Shown here one piece after another: positions 1 to 5,162 of a stretch of DNA of 9,689 bases. The stretch lies in the NCBI GenBank assembly GCA_013041975.1, contig JABDQZ010000258.1:1-9689 (forward strand), given 5' to 3'. Each line of letters begins with the position of its first letter. The stretch's first letter is position 1. The notes beneath the pieces are model-generated. The model made no database searches. It worked only from the letters and a program-made list of their open reading frames with translations, and was not told the origin of the DNA. The position numbers were made by a program, and so were the translations under genes. This DNA comes from Gammaproteobacteria bacterium. Its GTDB lineage: Bacteria; Pseudomonadota; Gammaproteobacteria; Chromatiales; Chromatiaceae.

Positions 1-1
1 C

Positions 2-2839
2 AGCTACACAGTCGTTGAAGGTGCGGAAGTCACTCTGGCTTCAGTAGTCATCAATGATTCAGATCCCGAATCGTCTCCACTTTCGACCGTGCTGGTTTCT
101 GCAGATGGCGGAGCGACTTCTGTAGCAGTTAATGGTGCTAACACGTTGACTACTGCGCTTGGTGGTATTGTCAAAATGAATGAAGACGGTACTTTTAGTT
201 ACACTGCTCCAGTTCGTGATCATGATGATACTGACGGTACATCAGATGGTCTGGATCAGGATAGCTTTGTTTATAAAATATCTGATGGACTGAATCAATC
301 TGATTGGACTACCGTCAACATCGATATCACGGATACCGTACCTGATGCATTTAATGATACTGAGTCTGTAGATTTTGGTTCTTCGATTTCAGGTAATGTG
401 ATTTTAGAAAATGATACGGTTAATGTGGATACACCAGTTATCGTTACCGAAGTAGCCTACGATGGCGTCACTTATGAGAGTTTCGATGCTGATGGCAAGT
501 TGTCAATTACTACTGACCAGGGTGTATTAACAATAAATCAAGATGGCTCTTACGATTATCAGTCTACTCAACAAACAGCTTTTGGTGGCTCCAATGGTCT
601 TTCTGACTGGGCTAATTTAAGTATTACAGGGTTTAATGGGGCTCGCACTGTTGCAGCTGAAAATGAATTTTTAATTAACCCAACTACCCAAGAGCCCGTT
701 GCAACAAATATTTTGTCGATTTCTGGTAGTGCTTCACTGACGGTTAAAGATGCGATTTTAAAAGATGGAACTGATGGTATCGGAATTGCTGAAGGGGCAG
801 GCAGTGCAGATTATATCAATGGCCATCCTTCTAATCCTGAAGCCATCATGCTGGATTTTGGTAGTGCTGTTGATTCGTTTGATGCAAATTTTTATTCAGG
901 TACAAATTCTGGAGTACCATTTTACTGGTCTACCTATGACCAAAATGGTGACTTTATACAGACGGGTAGTGGTCCTATATCAAAACCAGGTTTTTCTTTA
1001 GCGGTTGAAAATGATAATGCTGAGCCCTTTCAGTATGTGGCTTTCTATGGAATTGAAAGCAGTGCCAGCAGTAAAATCCTGATGACCGGTATTGATGATA
1101 TTGGTTATCTTGATACGCCTCCTGATATTTTTTCTTACACTATAGAAGATGCGGATGGTGACCAAAGTACTGCCAATTTAACCATTAATTTTGGTTCGAC
1201 CAACGCGCCTAATGCATTAAAAGACAGTTTCGAGGTTAACGAGGATTCGGTGTTAACCGGTTCTTTGGCTGACAATGATCGACCCAGTGATGATGGTGGT
1301 AACGTTTGGTCAGTAGCTTCAAACCCATCACATGGTACGGTGTCTGTGAATGCTGACGGTACCTTTAGTTATACTCCGGATGCCAATTATAATGGTGAAG
1401 ACAGCTTTACTTATACTATCACTGATATAGATGGTGATGTTTCTACAGCGACGGTAACTATTAACGTTGCAGCCGTAAATGATTTGCCAGAGATTAACAG
1501 TGACTCTGCGGAAACTATTCTCAATAGTTATTTTTACATCAATGACGGTAGTGGGAACCTGGCAAAAGTTAACCTGATTACTGGCGCCACCGAAGACATT
1601 GTGAATGCCGGACGTGTGTTTTACGATATTGCGTCAGATCAAAGTGGCGCGGTATTTGGTATTACCGCTCGTGGTGATTTGTACAGTATTGATGATTCTT
1701 CAGGAGCCACTTCACTGATTGGAGACACCGGCTTTTCTTTCATAAATGCACTGGGTGTTGGTACCGACGATGTGCTTTACGGTATTTCCAACAAAAACCT
1801 CTTTTCGATCGATAAAACAACAGGTGATGCGACTTTCCTGAAAAATATAGGGTATGACACTTCGGGTGATGTGACGGTTATTGGCGATACCATGTATCTG
1901 TCTTCAACCTCTAACCAGTTAATAAAAGCCAGTTTGTCCGACGATAATCCAGGTCAAGTCGTCGGTCCAACGCCGTCAAATCTTTACGGCTTAATTGTTG
2001 GTGATAATGATACGTTGTTGGGTGTGAGTAATGGCAATGTTTATCTGATTGATCAGGACGATGCGACCACTTCGCTTCTCACAACGACCAGTGGGGTTGG
2101 TGTGGCTTATGGTGCTGCCCAGGGTGGACTATCCGCGGTTGAAGGTGCTGTATTGGCTAATGATGTTGACCTGGATAATGATGTTTTACGAGTTGATGGT
2201 ATCGGTGTTGGTATTCTGGGTGTTACGTCAGTGGTTACAGATGGTGGTGAGTTGTCGATAGATGGCAACTACGGGACATTGAAGATGCATTCTGACGGTA
2301 GTTATGAATATGATATTGATATTACCAATGAAGCTTTCTCATTATTAGGAAGCAATGATCTATTGAATGATGTGTTTACCTATTCTGCCACGGATGGCAC
2401 GGCTTCAAATGAAGCCTTGCTGGTAATTGATCTGAAGAAATGGGTGGATGCAGATAACCTGGTGGGCTCAGATGGTGATGATATTCTGGTTTACGACGAT
2501 ATTACAATGAGTGTTGATGGTCAGGATGGCAGTGATACCTTGTATATTGCCGGAGAAACAGATGTCAATGCCAATGCGATTGATAATATCGAAACTATTA
2601 ACCTGGAAGATAATGCGGATGGTCTTTCTTTAAATGTGAATGACGTGCTGGATATGACGGATACGGGTAATGTGTTATTCGTTGATGGCGATGCCAGCAA
2701 CTCCGTGTCTGTCAGTACTGCCAGTGGTGAATTTGCCAAGGAAACAACCAGTGATATTGAAGGTTACGATCTGTATGTTGGCTCTGATGGTGCTGATATT
2801 ATCAAGTTGTATGTTGCAGAGGATATTACCATCATCTAG
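2..2839 (+). CDS. Large type I secreted repeat adhesin (VCBS/cadherin-like), C-terminal part, open at left edge
   Basis: The reading frame is open from base 2 to the TAG at 2837–2839, giving 945 residues; the N-terminus and any retention module lie outside the window. The protein is strongly acidic and rich in D, N, G, S and T. Visible layout by base position: a beta-sandwich domain (about 2–335, with the DGTFSYT strand and DSFVYKISDG); a VCBS-like domain (about 338–1200) split by an insert at about 590–1120; a textbook cadherin-like domain (1202–1498: NEDSVLTGSL, DGTFSYTPDANYNGEDSFTY); a propeller-like block (1520–2125); another VCBS-like domain (2129–2440); and a C-terminal region (2446–2836) with one RTX-like GSDGDDILV, the motif DVLDMTDTGN...VDGDASNSV and a final short hydrophobic DITII. 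That ending is typical of BapA/LapA-like substrates of type I secretion. The inferred role is a cell-surface or matrix adhesin. The TolC-family gene downstream fits as its export channel. Confidence 0.92.
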   Translation, partial: SYTVVEGAEVTLASVVINDSDPESSPLSTVLVSADGGATSVAVNGANTLTTALGGIVKMNEDGTFSYTAPVRDHDDTDGTSDGLDQDSFVYKISDGLNQSDWTTVNIDITDTVPDAFNDTESVDFGSSISGNVILENDTVNVDTPVIVTEVAYDGVTYESFDADGKLSITTDQGVLTINQDGSYDYQSTQQTAFGGSNGLSDWANLSITGFNGARTVAAENEFLINPTTQEPVATNILSISGSASLTVKDAILKDGTDGIGIAEGAGSADYINGHPSNPEAIMLDFGSAVDSFDANFYSGTNSGVPFYWSTYDQNGDFIQTGSGPISKPGFSLAVENDNAEPFQYVAFYGIESSASSKILMTGIDDIGYLDTPPDIFSYTIEDADGDQSTANLTINFGSTNAPNALKDSFEVNEDSVLTGSLADNDRPSDDGGNVWSVASNPSHGTVSVNADGTFSYTPDANYNGEDSFTYTITDIDGDVSTATVTINVAAVNDLPEINSDSAETILNSYFYINDGSGNLAKVNLITGATEDIVNAGRVFYDIASDQSGAVFGITARGDLYSIDDSSGATSLIGDTGFSFINALGVGTDDVLYGISNKNLFSIDKTTGDATFLKNIGYDTSGDVTVIGDTMYLSSTSNQLIKASLSDDNPGQVVGPTPSNLYGLIVGDNDTLLGVSNGNVYLIDQDDATTSLLTTTSGVGVAYGAAQGGLSAVEGAVLANDVDLDNDVLRVDGIGVGILGVTSVVTDGGELSIDGNYGTLKMHSDGSYEYDIDITNEAFSLLGSNDLLNDVFTYSATDGTASNEALLVIDLKKWVDADNLVGSDGDDILVYDDITMSVDGQDGSDTLYIAGETDVNANAIDNIETINLEDNADGLSLNVNDVLDMTDTGNVLFVDGDASNSVSVSTASGEFAKETTSDIEGYDLYVGSDGADIIKLYVAEDITII
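590..1120 (+). other. Non-repeat region of about 175 residues inserted within a VCBS-like adhesin domain
   Basis: The domain opens normally at about 338 (GNVILENDTV, later DGSYDYQST) but its expected closing strands, DIFSYTIEDADGDQSTANLTI, appear only after about 1120. The sequence between contains LSDWANLSITGFNG, a stretch resembling a jelly-roll or lectin-like sandwich (IMLDFGSAVDSFDANFYSG, then FYWSTYDQNGDF and FQYVAFYGIESS), and no DGTFSYT-type repeat. I see it as a module nested in a loop of the host domain. Its family is not recognised; a carbohydrate- or ligand-binding role is speculation. Confidence 0.55.
1520..2125 (+). other. Beta-propeller-like block within the adhesin
   Basis: About 200 residues with a short repeating pattern of the form 'L-Y-x-I-D-x-x-x-G-x-x-x-x-L'. 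Instances are NLAKVNLITGATEDIV, DLYSIDDSSGATSLI, NLFSIDKTTGDATFL, QLIKASLSDDNPGQVV and NVYLIDQDDATTSLL. This is the blade signature of NHL/YVTN-like propellers and differs from the flanking cadherin-like repeats. At least five blade-like units are visible; a further blade could be completed by the edges. It sits directly before the VCBS domain that starts with SAVEGAVLANDVD. The fold assignment is inferred from pattern only. Confidence 0.6.
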
Positions 2840-2850
2840 GGATTAGGACT

Positions 2851-2885
2851 GGAATCAGGCTGGGCTTTACGCTTGGCCTGATTTC
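2851..2885 (+). terminator. Hairpin just after the adhesin stop, possible terminator
   Basis: AATCAGGC at 2853–2860 pairs perfectly with GCCTGATT at 2876–2883, and two more outer pairs (one G-U) extend the stem. The loop is 15 bases and can fold further. The downstream tract (TCATATTTTGTTT) is only moderately T-rich, so termination strength is uncertain. It begins 12 bases after the adhesin stop. Confidence 0.5.
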
Positions 2886-2903
2886 ATATTTTGTTTAAGT
2901 CCG

Positions 2904-2927
2904 CCGCATTCTGCGGGAAATTTTTTT
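2904..2927 (+). terminator. Short GC hairpin with T7 tract, likely intrinsic terminator of the adhesin
   Basis: CCGCA (2904–2908) pairs with TGCGG (2912–2916) around a TTC loop. GAAA follows, then seven T residues at 2921–2927. This looks like a plus-strand intrinsic terminator, second in tandem after the hairpin at 2851–2885. The stem is only five pairs and is separated from the T tract by four bases, which tempers confidence. Confidence 0.5.
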
Positions 2928-3093
2928 AAAGCGAGTTGCTGCTCATCTTCAGGGCATATAATGCTTTTCTGGTTGGTTTATGCCGGTATACCTGGTCAGC
3001 GGCCTGCATTTGTTCGATATTCATGGAGTTTGCTTTTTCATCGAGAAATGCAATACCCAGGTCCATCAGGAGGTTTTTCATCCAGAATGCCAT
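2926..3093 (-). pseudogene. Decayed fragment of a DUF192-family gene
   Basis: A 55-codon minus-strand frame (ATG at 3093, TAA at 2926–2928) begins MAFWMKNLLMDLGIAFLDEK and continues with NIEQMQ, then YRHKPTRKALYALKM. These match in order the core of DUF192 proteins as I know them: FWMKNTLIPLxIAFLDxxG, then xIxxMxP, then Y...PARYALEMN. DUF192 proteins are normally about 120–170 residues with an exported N-terminus and a conserved 'GWF...G' end. Here everything before FWMKN is missing: in-frame codons upstream read VTPSI and then hit a TAG. The end stops right after YALKMSSNSL beside an A7 run. The fragment also overlaps the terminator candidate of the adhesin. I read it as a gene relic, not a working protein; a functional mini-protein is a less likely alternative. 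Confidence 0.68.
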
Positions 3094-3121
3094 TATCGAC
3101 GGTGTTACCTAACAACACGAT

Positions 3122-3151
3122 TTGTCATTGTCATTGTCATTGTCATTGTCA
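3122..3151 (+). repeat. Perfect five-copy TTGTCA hexanucleotide tandem repeat
   Basis: Five uninterrupted copies of TTGTCA occupy 3122–3151. They lie in non-coding DNA 102 bases before the TolC-family start codon. Each unit is one base away from the sigma-70 -35 consensus TTGACA. Short tandem repeats of this type can change copy number by slipped-strand mispairing. In all frames the array encodes only dipeptide runs (CH, VI, MT, DN) in short ORFs, so it is not part of a convincing gene. Confidence 0.9.
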
Positions 3152-3173
3152 GAGAGGATCTTTTAGCTGTAAT
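3146..3173 (+). promoter_or_regulatory. Candidate promoter for the TolC-family gene using the last TTGTCA repeat as -35
   Basis: The fifth repeat copy, TTGTCA (3146–3151), is followed after 16 bases by TGTAAT (3168–3173). Each hexamer matches the sigma-70 consensus at 5 of 6 positions. Transcription would start near 3180 and give a leader of about 74 bases. Only the last repeat copy has a workable spacing. No experimental support is available. Confidence 0.4.
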
Positions 3174-3193
3174 CAGCAGAATAATAGTCATAA

Positions 3194-3224
3194 TTGTAGT
3201 TTTGCTATAAAAACACTCTATAAT
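3194..3224 (+). promoter_or_regulatory. Second candidate promoter, with perfect -10 box, close to the TolC-family start
   Basis: TATAAT at 3219–3224 is a perfect -10 box. The best -35 match is TTGTAG (3194–3199) at a long 19-base spacing, so the promoter would be weak or need an activator. The leader would be only about 23 bases. Confidence 0.35.
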
Positions 3225-3253
3225 GCAGTGAGTTATGAAAAATATTTAATAAA

Positions 3254-4567
3254 ATGTCTGGTTTTTCCAAAAATCTTGTTGTTACTGTTTTACTACTTTT
3301 TAGCAGATTGCTTGAAGCTGCGGCTTTTGAGGAAGTGGTTTCTATCGCTGTAGCCAACAGTCCGGATGTGTTGCAAGCCAGAAATCAGCAGTTAGCTATA
3401 GCAGGTGAAGTCAGACAGGCGGAAGCCGGCTATCTGCCAACGATAGATCTCAATGCAGGTATTGGCTATGAGTATACTGACAGTCCTTCAACCCGTCCTA
3501 ATGATGATGAAGAATTGGAGCGCGCTGAATTTGGCCTGTCGTTGCGGCAGAATATCTTCAATGGCCTGGCAACAGAAGCAGAGGTGGAAAGACAGCAGGC
3601 CCGCTTGGAAACGGCTGAACACCGTTTATTAGCGACTGCTAATGATGTGGCTTTGTCAGTATCGGAAGAATATCTCAATGTATTAAAGTTTCGTGAAATT
3701 CTTGATCTGGCTCAGGAAAATCGTCAGGTGCACCAACGTATTCAGGATCAGATTCGCTTGCGCAGTGAGGCAGGTGTTGGTCGAGGTGCTGATTATGATC
3801 AAATTAATGCCCGGGTCTCACTGGTAGAAGCCAACCTTGTGGCAGCTAATGTAAATCTGCAGGATGCCGAGACGGGTTATAAGCGGGTGGTTGGACAGGA
3901 GCCCGAAGAGCAAATGGCTGCTGTTCCAGATTTATCACAGCTGATTCCGGCTACTCTGGAAGAGGCGCTTGCACTGTCTGAAAGTGGCAATTTTACTTAT
4001 AAATCTTCTGCATCTGACGTGCTTGAAGCGCAAGCACAGCATAAGGCTTCACGTTCCAATCATTACCCGACCGTTGATTTTGAGCTGTCTTCCAATTTAA
4101 ACAATGATCTTGATGGTACGGATGGCTACAATAACGATGTAACCGCTATGCTGCGTCTGAGATATAACCTGTACAACGGTGGAGCTGATGTTGCTGCAAT
4201 ATCCAGTACCGCCAACCGGGTGCTGGAATCGCAGGAAATTCGTAATCGTTCTTATCGACAGGTGGAACAAACGCTGCGACTAGCCTGGGCAGCTTACCAG
4301 GCGACGACTCGGCAGATCGAGTTATTGCAAAAACAGGTTGATTACAGCATTGATACCCGCGATGCCTATGTAAAACAGTTCAATATTGGTCAACGCACCT
4401 TGCTGGATTTGCTGAATACCGAAAATGAACTTTTTCAGGCTAAGCAGTCACTGGTCTCGGCCAGAACAGACAATCTTTTTGCACAATATCGTATTCTTGC
4501 TGTCATGGGTCGTATTGTTGAATCGATTAATGTCAATCTGGCAAAAGTTTTGCCAGCCGCACAATAA
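3254..4567 (+). CDS. TolC-family outer-membrane channel of a type I secretion system
   Basis: A 437-residue protein of normal length for the TolC/AggA/LapE-like outer-membrane efflux family. The N-terminus has a signal peptide (K6, hydrophobic LVVTVLLLF, cleavage probably after EAAA near residue 24). Two homologous halves of long helices follow, each with the coiled-coil and beta-strand pattern of the OEP domain: first half with AGYLPTIDLNAGIGYEY and LRQNIFNGLATEAEVERQQARL, second half with SNHYPTVDFELSSNLNNDLDG and LRYNLYNGG. The conserved C-terminal signature GQRTLLDLLNTENELFQA, then LAVMGRI, is clear. As a trimer it would form the outer-membrane and periplasmic exit duct. Its position after the adhesin supports a role in exporting that protein, but the ABC ATPase and membrane-fusion partner are absent here. 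The ATG at 3254 has no good Shine–Dalgarno sequence, but no better start preserves the signal peptide. Confidence 0.93.
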   Translation: MSGFSKNLVVTVLLLFSRLLEAAAFEEVVSIAVANSPDVLQARNQQLAIAGEVRQAEAGYLPTIDLNAGIGYEYTDSPSTRPNDDEELERAEFGLSLRQNIFNGLATEAEVERQQARLETAEHRLLATANDVALSVSEEYLNVLKFREILDLAQENRQVHQRIQDQIRLRSEAGVGRGADYDQINARVSLVEANLVAANVNLQDAETGYKRVVGQEPEEQMAAVPDLSQLIPATLEEALALSESGNFTYKSSASDVLEAQAQHKASRSNHYPTVDFELSSNLNNDLDGTDGYNNDVTAMLRLRYNLYNGGADVAAISSTANRVLESQEIRNRSYRQVEQTLRLAWAAYQATTRQIELLQKQVDYSIDTRDAYVKQFNIGQRTLLDLLNTENELFQAKQSLVSARTDNLFAQYRILAVMGRIVESINVNLAKVLPAAQ

Positions 4568-4589
4568 GTTGCATTCGCTGGTCAGGTTA

Positions 4590-4629
4590 ATTCATAGTTT
4601 CAGGTAGTTACCGCTAATACCTGATGAAT
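4590..4629. terminator. Long interrupted hairpin after the TolC-family gene
   Basis: TCAGGTA (4600–4606) pairs with TACCTGA (4618–4624) over an 11-base loop. The stem resumes outside with ATTCA (4590–4594) and TGAAT (4625–4629), leaving a five-base bulge on the 5' side. It lies 23 bases past the stop codon. No immediate T tract follows, so it may act as an mRNA 3'-end stabiliser or a factor-dependent site instead of an intrinsic terminator. Confidence 0.4.
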
Positions 4630-4703
4630 CATGCTACAAACTTCTTTTTCTCAAGCGTTAAACGCTGAGCCGTTTAGCCTGCATAAGCGGGAGCCTGAAA
4701 ATC

Positions 4704-4728
4704 CCGTAGTATTTCTCCATACGGTTTT
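4704..4728 (+). terminator. Weak terminator-like hairpin between convergent genes
   Basis: CCGTA (4704–4708) pairs with TACGG (4720–4724), followed directly by TTTT and then ATTG. The position, between the TolC-family gene and the convergent minus-strand gene, suits a terminator. The stem is short and the loop is 11 bases, so support is modest. Confidence 0.3.
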
Positions 4729-4766
4729 ATTGTTATGGAAGATTCAGTTACAACAAGTATGAAACT

Positions 4767-5054
4767 TTATTCTGAAGAGTTGTTGTCGTCAGAAGCGTGT
4801 TCCAGGAAAGAACGGGTGTTCTCTCTGTAGAGTAACTTGAGTTGCGCTGTTTCTGGTAGGTCCTCAAAATTGATCACGTTCTTGCTGATCAGTATCTGAA
4901 TCAGATCTTCAAGAACACGAATCATATCAGGGTCAGATGCTGTCAGGAACTCGCTGACATCCTGGTCGGTGAGCGAGGCCTCTTCGGTGTTTTCACCCGG
5001 AGTGATGGTTAGTCCGGTAATCTTTCCATTTTCGTCGCGTTGCACGTAGAGCAT
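4767..5054 (-). CDS. Conserved hypothetical protein ('tryptophan synthase subunit beta-like' small family)
   Basis: A minus-strand gene of 95 residues from the ATG at 5054; an upstream in-frame ATG at 5063 would add MIL. I prefer 5054 because family members begin M-(L/V)-Y-(V/I)-(Q/E)-R-D and a GGAT sequence lies at a usable distance upstream. The sequence shows MLYVQRDENGKITGL, a low-complexity acidic stretch, then the family core MIRVLEDLIQILISKNVINFEDLPETAQLKLLYR, an amphipathic helical segment. I recognise this as a small gammaproteobacterial family that databases often label 'tryptophan synthase subunit beta-like'. It has none of the PLP-enzyme features of TrpB, so that label should not be read as a function. 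There is no signal peptide or membrane segment; it is probably cytosolic. It converges on the TolC-family gene and diverges from glnE. Function unknown. Confidence 0.82.
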   Translation of the reverse strand: MLYVQRDENGKITGLTITPGENTEEASLTDQDVSEFLTASDPDMIRVLEDLIQILISKNVINFEDLPETAQLKLLYRENTRSFLEHASDDNNSSE

Positions 5055-5085
5055 CAGTATCATCCATTGCTGAAATGTTTTGATT

Positions 5086-5091
5086 AGTATA
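5086..5091 (-). promoter_or_regulatory. Candidate -10 box for the minus-strand small gene
   Basis: The minus strand reads TATACT here, 5 of 6 matches to the -10 consensus. It would give a start near 5079 and a leader of about 25 bases. A -35 match at normal spacing is poor, although a TTGACT lies further upstream at a spacing that is too long. Low to moderate support. Confidence 0.3.
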
Positions 5092-5101
5092 GCGCTGATG
5101 A

Positions 5102-5130
5102 TTGCCTAATAAAGGTGTCGGAGTCAAAAT
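5102..5130 (+). promoter_or_regulatory. Candidate sigma-70 promoter for the glnE run
   Basis: TTGCCT (5102–5107) and CAAAAT (5125–5130) are spaced by 17 bases, each matching consensus at 4 of 6 positions. Transcription would start about 25 bases before the glnE ATG. It is a weak match, in the right place for a divergent promoter region. Confidence 0.25.
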
Positions 5131-5148
5131 ATCATTTTTAACGGGGTT

Positions 5149-5162
5149 TTTCGTACACGAAA
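5149..5162. repeat. Inverted repeat touching the glnE start codon
   Basis: TTTCGT (5149–5154) and ACGAAA (5157–5162) form an inverted repeat around a two-base centre, and the last A is the first base of the glnE ATG. It could be an operator half-site pair. As RNA the two-base loop cannot close without opening inner pairs. It could also be chance. Confidence 0.35.

Noticed and set aside
185..1375. Near-identical DNA segments encoding DGTFSYT at 185–205 and 1355–1375 as a mobile repeat
   Set aside because: They are the same structural strand in homologous adhesin domains, so shared ancestry of the protein repeats explains them.
3122..3151. CRISPR array
   Set aside because: The units are six bases with no spacers, so this is a simple tandem repeat.
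3105..3191. Minus-strand ORF from ATG 3191 (start MTIILLIT, then MT repeats) as a possible lost N-terminus of the DUF192 gene
   Set aside because: It is short, in a different frame from the FWMKN fragment, ends in a stop before it, and shows no DUF192 N-terminal residues.
2961..3353. Plus-strand open frames at 2961–3353 and 2980–3210 across the intergenic gap
   Set aside because: They contain dipeptide runs (CHCHCH or VIVIVI) made by the TTGTCA repeat, run over the antisense of the DUF192 relic, and one overlaps the TolC-family signal peptide in another frame. No family resemblance.
4631..4762. A 43-codon plus-strand ORF from ATG 4631 to TGA 4760–4762 in the convergent gap
   Set aside because: There is no recognisable domain and no convincing ribosome binding site, it lies just after the 4590–4629 hairpin, and it spans the 4704–4728 hairpin. 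Most likely chance.
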